A stretch of 64,000 nucleotides of DNA from Metallyticus violacea (Eukaryota; Arthropoda; Insecta; Mantodea; Metallyticidae), in NCBI GenBank assembly GCA_030762175.1, contig CM060843.1, positions 28,478,501-28,542,500 on the forward strand, read 5' to 3'. The position numbers and the translations under genes are program-made. The notes beneath the pieces are model-generated. The model was not told the origin of the DNA, ran no database searches, and saw only the letters and a list, made by a program, of their open reading frames with translations. Shown one piece after another: positions 1 to 10,973 of this stretch; the first letter of the stretch is position 1; each line of letters opens with the position of its first letter.

Positions 1-190
1 CCTAAGTATGGCTTCCTTCGGAAGGGAAATAAAGCCATGGGTCCCGTGTCGTACATTTACGGCACGAAAAAGGACCTTAAGCCTGAAAGAGAGGCCTCTG
101 AGCAAAATTTGTCGGCCGTTTCATGCCCTGAGTTGAATGGGACACTGATGACCTGAGATGTTAAAGAGCGTGCATAAATAAATCAATCAA
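1..190 (+). mobile_element. SINE family A, 3' body, cut by the window edge
   Basis: This body matches 54300-54490 on the plus strand and the reverse complement of 46625-46840. Shared blocks are a CTAAGTATGGCTTCC start, GAGGCCTCTGAGCAAAATTTG, and a tail of repeated AAATAAATC. The tRNA-like head visible in the 46 kb copy would lie left of the window. Non-coding and non-autonomous; presumably mobilised by a LINE with a similar tail (inference). Confidence 0.8.
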
Positions 191-479
191 AAAAAAATCT
201 CTTCTCAAAATTCAAGAAGGACCTTCTATGAATTAAGTGTGAGGTAGAAGTGATAGGTGCTGTTTATGTCCATTTTGCAAACAAGATTTCTGACTATTTT
301 GGAGGGGGGTAATTGAAATGTTAATTCAAAGATTTTGTCTTTATCATACCTAGAAAATAGTTAGGATGGAAACTTATGGACCTAGCCTCGTGTATGTATG
401 TATATATATATTAAGTTTTGCTAATATATATTTTAAGTTTTGGTAATATATATATATATTAATATTCCCAGAAGCACCA
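191..479. repeat. AT-rich spacer with TA-repeat tract
   Basis: No gene is visible. Around 395-465 a short unit of TA dinucleotides followed by AAGTTTTGCTAAT or AAGTTTTGGTAAT occurs twice in tandem. This is simple-sequence expansion next to the Penelope-like copy that follows. Confidence 0.5.
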
Positions 480-2130
480 TTAGCAAATGAAGTAATCTTG
501 AATTCTCTATATAAACTGGGGTTATGGAATGATTAACGTAGGATATTTAATGACAGGTTTTGCATTTAGAGCATTGGCAAGGATGGAGCAATTTAAATGG
601 AGATATGTGGCAATATATATTTATGTTTGTGTGAGATAAGTAGATCTTCTAGAAGTAAGCAATACAAATTTAGAAAAATCTCTTGAGGATGAATGCATTA
701 ATAAAGTGCCATCATATTCTTCAAAATAGGTTTGATGCTCTCATTTCCAGGAATGTAAGTGGTTATAAGATTCATTTATTTCTTGTTGTAGATGTTTTGG
801 GTTTGCATTGTAATGTTTTTGTATGCTGATATAATACAAAATTGTGAAAGGTAGGAAGATATTTTTGATATTGGAACTTATGCACTAGAAAGAACATTGA
901 CTGAAATACAGCCTACTAGATAACAACAAATAAACGAAAAATAAATTGGATGTTCTTTATTGGGGTACTAGGGAAAAAATTACAAATATCAGCATCCCTA
1001 ACGACGACTAGCAATCAACTTTTGCACTGGATTTTTAATATGTGCGTATCAAGAGATGAAATGTCACTATAAGAACAGTGGGCATGGATAAAAAGGAATA
1101 AGTTCTTTGATATGCAGGGGTGGCAGCTATCAAAATGAAGATACTGTTATAAATTGGTTGGTTTAATGTGCATGGAATAAGATGTAAGAAAGGAACCAAA
1201 GGTAAAGAAATTTCAATATCTAGTAAAGAATAGCATTGAGGGAGACATACTTTACTGAAAATTTGGAGTTAAGGTTCGAAAGGAAATGTTTGGGAAATTC
1301 TGAGTGATCAAAGCATGAAGCTATCAATATATCTCAACCATAATGTCACTGCAAGAGGTTTTGACCTTAGGAATTCTTCCTCTAAGCGAACCAAAAAAAT
1401 AAAATAAATAAATGCATAAGATTTTGCCATGCTTGTGCCATTGCAGTACCTTTAATATATAAATAGTATTTATTATCAAAAGCATTTTGGCTGAGAACCA
1501 GATACACTAAGTGACAAATAAAATTCATGGATAGGGTATAAGGGTATGCTTGAGAGTCCATAGTGGGGAATTTGGTATAAAGTTATATCCCATCAATAGT
1601 GGCCAGAAGTATACTAAGATGTGCCAAAGAGTCTCTAAGGTATATTCAAAAAATGATAAAAAATCTTTGATACAGGACATCCTGGGTGTAGCCAAAAATC
1701 TACTAGGGCAGAATTGCATTTGGTGGAGGAATCAAAACTGGTTACTATAAGGCAGCGTGGACTTTTTCTGAATTTTTGGTGCATAATATATGGTAGGAGT
1801 AAAAGGGGAATTAGGAATAACAATGTCTTAGGGGATTTAAGTCCTTCTGCTGGAGCAAAAGAAACAATAAAGAAGCTATATTTTAATTAAACTTGAATGT
1901 AGAGTCAGAAGACAATAGATCATAATATGTGGTATTATTCTGTTGGTAAGCTTCGGCCTTAAAAGAAGAAATATTCAGTAATGCTACTGAAGAACCTTGA
2001 TCGACCATCAGATTTATAAAATCAGGATTATTCAGCAGTCTTTGTAGTGCTCATTTCTTGCACAAAAGTTAATTATCTTTTGGGGTGAACTTATCTACAA
2101 ATTTAGAATAACTAACCATATTTTCTGGAC
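480..2130 (-). mobile_element. Penelope-like element family 2, degraded copy 1 (reverse transcriptase region)
   Basis: Nucleotide blocks at about 500-1520 repeat, in the same order and orientation, those at 33000-33890. Examples are the TTAGAGCATTGGCAAGG region, the stretch near 660-760, and the block near 1440-1510 coding a decayed form of KYYLKIKGTAMGT. Read on the minus strand, it gives reverse-transcriptase fragments of the Penelope-like type, including DNKYYLYIKGTAM near 1465. Further upstream in the element (1890-2000) is SSFKAEAYQQNNTTYYDLL, which resembles the region before the RT palm. Many stops and frameshifts make it a pseudogene. It is longer at its 5' side than the 33 kb copy. 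A foreign ~125-bp block sits at about 903-1030. Confidence 0.65.
903..1030. mobile_element. Unidentified ~125-bp insertion inside Penelope-like copy
   Basis: The 33 kb copy runs directly from the TTGGAACTT block into a GATTTTTAATAT block. Here the same two blocks are separated by about 125 bp. The two edges carry a similar GCACTA/GCACTG motif (near 890 and 1025) that could be a short target duplication. The insert has no coding potential and I recognise no family. Confidence 0.4.
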
Positions 2131-2284
2131 GAGTGCAGCCAGATAGATTATTTAACGTTGTGCAAAAAATTAGTGCCAAAAAGGCTGTCAAAAATCCTGA
2201 TTTAATAATTTTTCGACTGATAATGATTGATATGTATGTTTTATTAATTTCTGCCTCTCCAGCTCTTGTTACCTTAACTGTGTA

Positions 2285-3398
2285 CAAGGGGCAGTCAAAT
2301 GAAAACCTTAAATATTTATTTTAATTTTATTTATTGAACAAAAGTGTTTCATTTTTTGACATAATCTCTATGACATTCATCACACATCCTCCAGCGCATA
2401 GAAAGTGCATGGATTCCTCTGGAAAAAAGTCTTATGTTCTTGTGCGCAGCAATTGTGCACCTCTTCATCAAAATGAAATGTCTTTCCTCCCATTCCTCTT
2501 TGAGTGGTCCTAACATGTGGTAATCACTCGGGGCTAGGTCTGGTGAATATGGTGGATGTGGAAGAATATCACAGTGAAGGTCAGTGATGGTTGCATCTGT
2601 TGCACAGGCAGTATGAGGCCTAGTATTGTCATGTTGTTAAATGACACCTGTAGTCGGATGTCCACATCGCTTTGATCTGATTGCAGGCCAAAGATGATTT
2701 TTCATCATATCAGAATATGACGCACTGGTGCTGGTGTTTCCCCTAAGCATGTAGTGTTCCAAGATAATTGCTCATCCCAAAAGAGAATCAGCATAATTTT
2801 TCCTGCAGATGGCATCTGGAACTTTTTGGGTTTTGGTGATGAATGGTGCTGTTGCTCTCTCTTTGTTTTGGGTTGGCGGTAATGTACCCAGGTTTCGTCT
2901 CCTGTAAAGATGCTTGCAAGGAAGCCATCACCTTCTGCTGCAAAAGTGCTTTACAGGTGTCAACCTTGCTCTTTCAGTCCTGGAGTGAGCTGCTGTGGCA
3001 CCCATCTTGCAGACACTTTGAAACTTAAACATGTCATGAATAATGTTCAGATTTGCAGCTATTACATCCACTGTCACATGGCAATTTTCCATCACAATGG
3101 CTTCAACTGCTGCAATAGACTCTGGCATCATAACATGTTGTGCTGACCTGGGCTGGCAGCATCTGTCACAGAAGTCACATGCTGTTTCGAACTTTCTACT
3201 CCACTTGTATACTTGCTGCAGTGATAAACATGCATCAGCAAACTGGGCTTCCATTTGCCGATAAATTTCAATAGGTTTTGTACCTTTACTGCTCAGAAAA
3301 CGTATGACAGAATGTCATTCGCTGGTGCAAGTTGCAAATGGAGCAGCCATTTTAAGCTAGTATTGTGGCAGCTTTTTCACTTGTCTGCTACCACCTTT
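2285..3398 (-). mobile_element. mariner element (DD34D), nearly full length
   Basis: The element lies between TA dinucleotides (2283-2284 and 3399-3400). Its imperfect inverted ends are CAAGGGGCAGTCAAATG on the left and a diverged GTGAAAAAGCTG-type arm on the right. The minus-strand transposase shows an N-terminal helix-turn-helix region (open at 2928-3254). The catalytic first Asp is in FTGDETWVHY near 2890 and the second is in QHDNTRPH near 2620. The third is in YSPDLAPSDYH near 2530, with exactly 34 residues between the second and third. A few stops interrupt it, for example one just before QHDN, so it is not functional as read. Mariner transposases cut and paste DNA at TA targets. About 1.1 kb, slightly shorter than a typical 1.3 kb mariner. 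Confidence 0.85.
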
Positions 3399-3942
3399 TA
3401 AGCATACTTTAAAGCATTGGTAATATTACTGCCAACTTACAGAACAATGATACAAAGATTTGATCTATCTCTCCCCCGTGTATGTATATGTATATATGTA
3501 TATTTTGTGGCTGACCAATTCAGAAATATACAAGAGTAATTGATAAACACAGATAAAAACAACAAACAATTGCATTTGGCTACAAAAATTAAGAAAGGAT
3601 GTTGCATTTTAAATGCATTTAATTGCATTACATAATTATATTGTACTGCCCTAAGACTGCTCCTGTTTGTATTGAATTGAATTTATTTCATCCAGTTTAT
3701 ATGCAAATATAATGTTTTTAACATATAAATGGAACCTATTTTATGCAGTTTTAAGTTACTAGCAATCATGTTACAATCAAAGTAAACAATTTACATTTCC
3801 ATATTCTCAATACATGAAAATGTAATACTATTAAAACATTTAAACTTCCCACTTAATTACCCTCAATATATAGAGTTTGCATTCCTTCTGTACCCCATTA
3901 CAATTAACCAAGTATGTAATGGGTATTCAATCCTAGTTAATG
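3399..3942. other. Non-coding spacer
   Basis: AT-rich DNA with a short TGTATATG-type tract near 3478-3500. No gene or recognisable repeat is seen. Confidence 0.4.
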
Positions 3943-4233
3943 GAAGAACTGCCATGGGTGGTTGAGGTCGTTAAGGCGCGGACTCATAAATCTGAGGTTT
4001 GATTCCCACCAGCACCATCCTTCCTGACTAAGGTTTTTTCTCGGTTTTCCGTAGTCCTCATAAATGCCAAATGCTGGGAAACTAAACTTAGGTCTGGAAC
4101 GTATCTTTCCTTTAAAAAAAAACGCTTTCCAAAAATTATAATTTTATTTTAAGTATCATCATTGACCACTGCCTGTGGTGCCTCAGTAGTAAAAACTGGC
4201 ATTAAACCATATTAAAAAAAAAATTTCAAAAAC
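3943..4233 (+). mobile_element. SINE family B, full length, tRNA-derived
   Basis: The head resembles a class II (Leu/Ser-like) tRNA, with GGTCGTTAAGGCG in the A-box region and GGTTTGATTCC as B box. It is followed by a body containing CCTCATAAATGCCAAATGC and a tail ending GCCTGTGGTGCCTCAGTAG, then a poly(A) run. A target duplication TCCTAGTTA flanks it (3931-3939 and 4234-4242). This is the most abundant SINE family in the window. Transcription by RNA polymerase III from the internal boxes is inferred from the family. Confidence 0.85.
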
Positions 4234-4249
4234 TCCTAGTTATGCCATT

Positions 4250-4990
4250 GTTCTCATTTGTCTTGTCCACCTTCCATAACCATTTTTGTCTCACCTTGCC
4301 AATGTATCTTGCAAGTTTCTTGATATTTTTCTCTGATTTTAGATTTAAAATTTTTCTGCCCCTAATTTCATTTGCACACTTCCTCTCTATATATATTTAT
4401 TTCTTATCTCATTTAAATATATTACTCCTGTTCTAAACCATACCAGTCCTTTCCTTCCTGCCTTATCACAGGTTTCAATGTGTCTCTCTCTTCCCCATTA
4501 TTTTTTAGTGTACTATACAATTTCAGAGATTTTTTGACATTAAGACTAGCTCATATTTCCTGTTTTTCAATATCTTCTTTTTATATATATTTCAAAAATC
4601 CTTTTCCCATTCTTTCCCCTTCATACCATATTGGTCCTATGCCCACTACATGTAGAATATTTTGGATTTTAGATATCGAAGTGCCTCTCCACTCAATTTT
4701 TCCTTAAGCTACCAAACACTGTTTGATGATATTCTCTTCTAGTCTATTCTATACCAATATTTCAGTACTCTTTCTATTACCTTGTTTTTATAGCCCAATC
4801 GTCCTAGTTCCATTGGAACAATTTCGTTAGGTGAAGATCTAGGTAAACCTAGGACATTTGTACAAAATAGTCTATTTATCAATTTCCATCCCCTCCCCAA
4901 TTTCTATTCCATACATCTTTCTGCTCTCTGCTATTGAACCATATTTTCTCTCTAACCATTTTACTTGCATTATCCATTTAGGTCATGCAA
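4250..4990 (-). mobile_element. LINE (type alpha) C-terminal reverse transcriptase remnant
   Basis: On the minus strand the frames read fragments such as AGRKGLVWFRTGVI near 4450 and VREKIW near 4960. Their order and character match the post-RT region of the LINE at 60-62.8 kb. The decay is heavy, with many stops and frameshifts and no intact motif. The mariner at 5067 follows closely and may have inserted into this LINE. Confidence 0.5.
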
Positions 4991-5066
4991 AAATTATTGG
5001 TGCTACTCTCATAACTCTGTAAAAGCAGCAGTTTGAAATATGTGCCCAGTATATATGTAAAGTGTA

Positions 5067-6348
5067 CGAGGTGGTATCCAGAATATTCGGGACTGGTGCT
5101 GCCATCTGATCAAAAACTTACTTTGAGACTAATGACTGCCATCACCCTCAAAGTAGTTCCCTTTCACATATATACATCGATCCAAGCGATTTTGCCATTT
5201 TCCAAGTGCATCTTGGAAGTCATGTTCTTTGAGGGTGTTTAGCATAGACAGAGTTTCTTCTTGAATCCTCTCAATTGTGTCGAACCGACATCCTTTCAAC
5301 TTGATTTTCAGTATAGGAAATAGACCGAAGTCGCAGGGTGCCAAAACAGGCGAGTACGGTTGTTGACGGACAACCGTCATGTTGTTTTTCGTCAAAAAGC
5401 TCCTGGTAAACATAGAATTGTGACAGGGTGCATTATCGTGATGCAACGGCCAGTTCCCTTGTCGCCAAAGTTCGGGTCGTCGCAAAACGTCACAGTAATA
5501 CGTGGAATTCACTGTTTGATTTGGTGGGACGAATTCTTTGTGCACAATCCCATTGGTATCAAAGAAAACGAGAGGCATGCTCTTGACTTTGCTCTTCACT
5601 TGTCTCGCTTTTTTTGGTCTTGGTGAGTTCGGGCTCATCCACTTGGATGTTTTGTCTCAGGGTCCTAAGCGTACATCCAGCTCTCGTTGCCGGTGATGAC
5701 CCTGGTCAAGAAGGTTGGGTCATCGGATACGGCCTGACGAAGCTTCGTGCAAACTTCAACACGCTGTGCCTTCTGATCAGCAGTCAGGATCCTTAGCACA
5801 AATTTTGCGACGACGGCGACACAATGCATGGCCAATTCATCAGTTAAAATTCGTTGGCATGTCTCTTAACCAATTCCCATTTCATGAGCAAGGTGTTCAA
5901 TGGTTCGACGTCGATCCTCAAGAACGAGGCGTTGAACTTTGGCAACAATGTCAGGCACGGGCCTATCGGTGTGAGCATCATCTTCAATAGCTGTACGGCC
6001 GGCCCTGAACCGAGCATGCTACTCAAACACACGTGTATGGCTCATTCTTTATCCCCCAAATACTTGTTGAATCATTGCAAGGTTCTCCATTGCATTTTTT
6101 CTGAGATTTGCACAGAATTTCATACACACACTCTGTGTTCTAATCTTGGATCTATCGTAAAATCGCCACATACTACACACAGAGTATCATGAAAAGTACT
6201 ATAGAATCGCAACAAATCTACCCAGCCGCATGAAACTTTAAACACTCCCTCATCAGATGTGCTAGTGTTGCCACCTAGTGGTACAAACTCTACTGCAACT
6301 ACTCTCAAGATGGCTGCACCCGTCCCGAATATTGTGGATACCACCTCG
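5067..6348 (-). mobile_element. mariner element (DD34D), complete ends, inactivated transposase
   Basis: 1282 bp between TA dinucleotides (5065-5066 and 6349-6350). Near-perfect inverted ends begin CGAGGTGGTATCCA and are about 30 bp long. The minus-strand transposase has its N-terminus near 6118 and its C-terminal part open at 5129-5638. Second Asp is in LHHDNAPCH, third in VLAPCDFGLF, with 34 residues between them. The first catalytic Asp position reads GNESW (Asp to Asn). A stop follows in MYA*DPETK, and a one-base shift separates the DPETK block from the KWMSPNSPRPKK block. The element is structurally complete but dead. Its sharp ends suggest a more recent insertion than the other mariners here. 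Confidence 0.95.
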
Positions 6349-6399
6349 TATACTATAACATTGCCTATTGCCACCAAATGACTTGCTATGTTGTACAAG

Positions 6400-7570
6400 T
6401 AGAACTGTGCTGTGTTATTCATGCCAGTGTGCAGGTAGGCAGCGATGGATAGTATGGTTTCTCTGAAAAGAGTGGTGCTTCACATATCTACATGAGGTTA
6501 GCAGCTATATGTGGAGAAGCAGCACCAAGTCACAGAACTGTGTATTTCATTAGATATCAGAATTTAAAGAGCGCAAAGACTGCTGAAGAAGGCAAAAGCA
6601 GTGGGTATCCAGCAATTGCATGCAAATCAAATATGAATGAATGAATAGTGTTTAACGCCCGTTTTTGCTACAGAGGCACCACAGGCGATGGACACTGATG
6701 ATACATGAGATGAAATGATGGAAAAGGATTTATTTTTATGGAAGGAATCATTCCAGGCTTAAGTTTAGGGTACTTCCCCGCATTTGCCATTTATGAGGAC
6801 TGGAGAAAACCTGGAAAAAACCTCAGTCAGGAAGGACGGTCCTGGCAGTATTCGAACCCAGACCTCCCGCTCACGAGTTCGAGACTTAACGACCTCGGCC
6901 ACTCGTGGCAGTGCAAATCAAATATTACCCATCATATGTCTGATATAATAATTGGACAACAGGCAAATCACTTTTGGTGAACTAGAGAATACAATTGGTA
7001 TGCCAGTCAGAACCCTGCACACCACCTCCATCAGGACTTGAAGAAATGTGTACAATGGGTGCATCATTCTCTACCATTGTGTAGAACCAGAGGCATATGA
7101 AAAATGCCAACAGTGGCAACTTTATTCTGGGATCAGGAGGGAACTCGTCTGTTAGGTTGGCTGTTCCCATTGTGATCATCAACAATGATCAGTCCTGCAG
7201 TTCACAGCACCAGCTGTGCCAACACATTTGGCAATGCTGCCTGGGAAATAGAGGCATGGCATGCTTCTCAGCATGATAATGCATGGCCACTTGGCAGTTG
7301 CCAAACCACTGCAACTCTGGATTCTATAGGGTATACCATGCTGCCTCATCCTCCATATTAGCCAGATCTTGCCCCTAGTAACTATGCTCTATTCAACTGA
7401 ATGAAAGGGGTCATGCTGCATAAGAAATTCATCAGCAGTGAGCTTCAGGCAATTCATTGAATATTCCCTAAGAATGGTTTGCTGCACAAATACAGAAACT
7501 GCCAAAACAATGGCAAACATGCATAGACATAAGCAGAGAATACTTCAAATATAATCTGTATTAAATTCAT
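6400..7570 (+). mobile_element. mariner relic (DD34D), split by a SINE
   Basis: The plus-strand frames read QHDNAWPL near 7281, PHPPY then PDLAPSNYALF near 7345-7385, and a C-terminal WFAAQIQKLPKQWQTCID near 7475-7530. There are 34 residues between the second Asp and the third position, which is Asn here instead of Asp. Frame changes and stops are frequent, including one in PPY*PDLAP. The 5' part at 6400-6634 is weak. The SINE at 6635-6911 interrupts it, and removal of the SINE joins the flanks. The outer ends are not resolved. Confidence 0.7.
6635..6911 (-). mobile_element. SINE family B, full length, with 14-bp target duplication
   Basis: Reverse-strand copy of the family B SINE. The tail (AATAGTGTTTAACGCCCG as read on plus) is at the left. 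The B-box complement is near 6852 and the tRNA-like head (GACCTCGGCCACTCG as read on plus) is at the right. An exact 14-bp duplication, TGCAAATCAAATAT, flanks it at 6621-6634 and 6912-6925. It landed inside or beside a decayed mariner. Confidence 0.9.
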
Positions 7571-7677
7571 TTCAATAAATTACTCTGAAGAAAAAACCTG
7601 TAGTGTCAAATCATTTTTGAATAACTAGTAATTTTATTTTCAGAATTTATTAGCTCTATAACCATTATCTGTTGCAG

Positions 7678-7906
7678 AATATATTGTGCAGATACAAATG
7701 ATCCTCGATGGGAGGCAAGTGTATGGAATATAATGTCTAAGGTACGGCTAGAGGCTATGATGTGGGGGGCAGGCACTGCTTTAGGAGAGCTACCCCCATA
7801 TTTCATGGCAAGGGCATCCAGGCTGTCTGGTTATGACCCTGATGATGAAGATGATTTGAGAGAATTTGAAGAACTACAGAGAAAGAAAAATAATCCAGAA
7901 ACAATG
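7678..7906 (+). CDS. VMP1: VMP1 exon (start of VTT domain)
   Basis: 229 bases. The acceptor ...TGTTGCAG ends at 7677; the donor GTGAGT starts at 7907. The first base completes a split codon, and the exon ends in phase 0 after ATG. It encodes [14 protein letters not shown], then the conserved block [20 protein letters not shown] and [16 protein letters not shown], and an acidic [16 protein letters not shown] stretch. In VMP1 proteins GELPPYF opens the VTT/DedA-like re-entrant domain used for lipid scrambling. Conservation is very high. The acidic linker is variable, as is usual in the family. The next exon follows after 5,049 bases of intron. Confidence 0.95.
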
Positions 7907-8592
7907 GTGAGTAGCACTAATATTTGTTGTTAAGTGTCTTTTAGAAATGAAAAATGTGTAAAAATTTGCCATAGGCTATACATTGCAGGTAAAATAAATT
8001 ATAGTATGATTTAGGCAGTAGCAAAAAGAACATGTCATGGTATTGCAATTCTATATATATATATAACAAAATTGCAATTTTCTAATATTTTAATTGTTGG
8101 TATTACTGAATTTGTGCAAAATAGCAGAAGAATGAATCTAAATGGACCAATATATATTCAGTAGTATGGAGCCTTCTATAGGTGTTAGGACTCAATATCT
8201 TGATCTTCATGTAATCTTGTTGCTGCCTAACAACCTTCATAGAGGACATTACACTTTTATTTTACTTATAAAACTTACATAACGCCTATCTCATCAGCTG
8301 TCTACACTTCATTACACGAGAGACAACTTACATTAATATACATTGCTTTACGGAACACAAGCACACAAAGAGACACTCGTCTTCAGAAAAAGTTAAGAAA
8401 CAACTGTTCATCTTTATTCATGTACAGACATGTATACAAGTAATAGAACATTGGAATAACATATGTGCATTCCCACTGACTACTACACATGCAGACTGAT
8501 AATCATAAGATTAGTAGAATGAAAATAAAATTTTAAAAAAATAAGTAAATAATAATAAGCACAAATTAATATGTAGCAAAGCTTACTACAGT

Positions 8593-8820
8593 TTATCCTA
8601 AACTTAGGTATTCATTTTTTATGCTAAACTTATTTACTAAGTGGAATTTAGTGTAAAAAATGAATACCTAATTTTAGGATATATTACCACTCCATTGTCA
8701 ACAGCTTCACAAGTACAATATTTAGTAAGTAAGTGGAGTTTAGTGTAAAAAATTAATATCTAAGTTTAGGTAGGATATATTATCACTCCATTGTCAACAA
8801 CTTCACAAGTACATTATTTA
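8593..8820. repeat. Three-copy inverted plus tandem repeat
   Basis: An arm at about 8593-8632 is inverted against 8644-8683; both contain the motif AAAAAATGAATACCTAA on one strand or the other. The second arm together with its downstream sequence (to about 8722) is then repeated in direct orientation at about 8731-8820. Both tandem units include TCACTCCATTGTCAACA or a near copy, then CTTCACAAGTAC. The first two arms could form a ~40-bp-stem hairpin with a short loop. It could be a MITE-like or satellite seed. No coding potential. Confidence 0.8.
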
Positions 8821-9739
8821 CTACAAATTGCTTAAGATATGTGCCATTTCAGAAATTATCTTCAGCAAGGGCATTAATCTTATATTAGTCGATACAAAAA
8901 GGAATGGACTAGCACATTAATGCAAGTTCCTGCAATACACTTTGGAGCTATATATGTATATATATACCCTTATTAAAATGTTTGGAGTGGAGTGGGAGTC
9001 AGAGTAAATAGCTATGGCAACAACCAGTAATAGAACCTCTTCTACAGCAAAATCACTCATTGTAATGTTGCTGGCACTACACATTAAAATGAATTTTTAA
9101 GATTTGTTTTGTAAAGCTAAGGTATGAGTTAATACTTACCACAATATAGTTGCGCTAAGTAATAGAAATTGGTCAAGTGCAGACAACAAGTGTTGAGAGG
9201 CATTGTCATGGTTACAAGGAATGGACAATTATGCAAAAATATTGAGAAATGTTTATTATAAATGCCATTTTTAATACTGGTTTTCAATTTACCAGAGCTT
9301 TTAAGTAGACATAATTGTCATCATTTTGTTTTTATTGTTGTGCTATCATTATTATAACTGTCATTATCAATATCCACTGCTCTCTTGAATAACCTTTTCT
9401 GTAATACCATCTCATTGTAATAACATCCCTAAAACAGCTAAAAGCAAAATGACTCCAAAGAAAATTAGAAAATTATTTAAAGAAAGCATGGTATTTTGGT
9501 GACCTTTAAAATTGGTATAGTAGTTGTGATCTTCTTGCCTTGGACTAGACTTGCTATGTGTACCAATATAAAATTATCCCCATAATTATGTATGTCATAT
9601 TTATTTTCACAGCTCATCTATATATATTTTATTATATGCATGTTGCTTTCATTAAGGGGATGATTATTCAGCAACTAGTAACAATAAATTATATTGGTAT
9701 TAAATGAACAAAGGGACCAAAGATGCTAAAGGTATCTGG

Positions 9740-9865
9740 TATTCAGCCTTAAAATCAAACAAATCTGCTGAAAAATCTTCACTGAGGCATCTTGACCCAA
9801 GCAGGATTTGAGCTTGCATCCTCCATGCTTGCAACTTTGAACTAATATCCTGCCAAATGACGGAA
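9740..9865 (-). mobile_element. Possible tRNA-derived SINE remnant
   Basis: The reverse complement contains a B-box-like GCTCAAATCCTGC preceded by a GCAAGCATGGAGGATGC arm and a tRNA-like 5' half. A SINE-like continuation follows. It is short and diverged, and no second copy was found here. It could be a tRNA pseudogene instead. Confidence 0.4.
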
Positions 9866-10973
9866 GTACAGATATGGTGGGAAGTCTTAGAATAGTATTT
9901 TCACATTTTGAAAATGTTTAACCTATCAAAAGGAATTTGTATACCATCATACTTAAAAATGGTTATTTAGTTATTGAAAGGAATAGTAGTGTTTTACTCA
10001 TCAAAATTGTTCTTTTGATAACATAAGGTAGAATTTTGAGATATATTTGGAGTGCTAATTTTAAAACACTTGATAAAACTTGGTAAAACTTCAGTATGAA
10101 TCTTGTAATTCAAATGTTTCATTTTAGTATCATAAAGTGACAAAGTATTCTATACATAATCACTTAGTTCACTACCAGAAACAATAAACAAATGTCCACC
10201 TTTAGAAATGATTGTTAACAAATGAAGATCGCCATCTTAAATTTAATATGAATCCTGGAAATATATTTCATATATTAAAGATCTTATAGTGATATAACAT
10301 GAAATGAAATTTTGTGCTGTGCTTTTATATGAGAATACCTCTTGCTTTTATCACTTATTCTTCTGAGGCTTGTGTTCATCCTTTCCCTTTGAGCACTTTT
10401 TGGCCACAGCTTAGGACTGTTGCTTAATTTTCCTTTGTTATTAATTCTGAAGTAACAAAAGCCATTGTTGTAACCAAATTGAAATAATACGTATCTCATT
10501 TTAAGATATTACTTATTATCAAAATTAAAATGGCACGAGTTCAGCTGGGTTACAACATAAGTTTGTATAGAGAATGTACAATAACTGAAGCATCCAGACT
10601 TGAATGTTATCTTATATAAACTCAGCAACTTCAGATGCCCAATGATGTAAACAGTCCACTCTTTTACAGATAGCCATAGTACAGACTATGAACTTGTAGT
10701 AGAATAAGATGCAACACATCATTGAATTAATAAAGAAGGCAAGGGAGAAGGAAGAAGTAACAATAGAAAAGAATGTGAAAGAACTTATAGTTTCATTAAA
10801 CTTTTCAAGCAGTAGTTGCAATGATATAACATCAGCCAGTAACTCAGATATAAGTGAAATGTTTCCCCTCAAAGATTTTCTTGTATGAGATTCATGCTTA
10901 TTAAAAATAACATGTGAAAAATGTAAATAAACATTTGATAAACTATTCTAAAATTTTGTAGCATATCATTATA

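Larger units (their letters stand above)
7907..10973 (+). other. VMP1 intron, 5' part, no gene seen
   Basis: AT-rich intronic DNA. It holds a mixed inverted/tandem repeat (8593-8820) and a tRNA-like SINE remnant (about 9740-9865). Short TA tracts occur near 8052 and 8950. No further coding exon with flanking splice sites is seen, and the exon-exon phase needs none. Confidence 0.6.

Noticed and set aside
6982..7185. 67-residue hydrophobic minus-strand frame
   Set aside because: It lies within the plus-strand mariner relic and has no recognisable motif.
1..7677. Upstream VMP1 exons
   Set aside because: I looked for the conserved GLGTGLHTF and LGPHIA blocks on the plus strand and saw none; they must be left of the window.
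8593..8820. CRISPR-like array
   Set aside because: There are only three imperfect copies, one of them inverted, in a eukaryotic intron.
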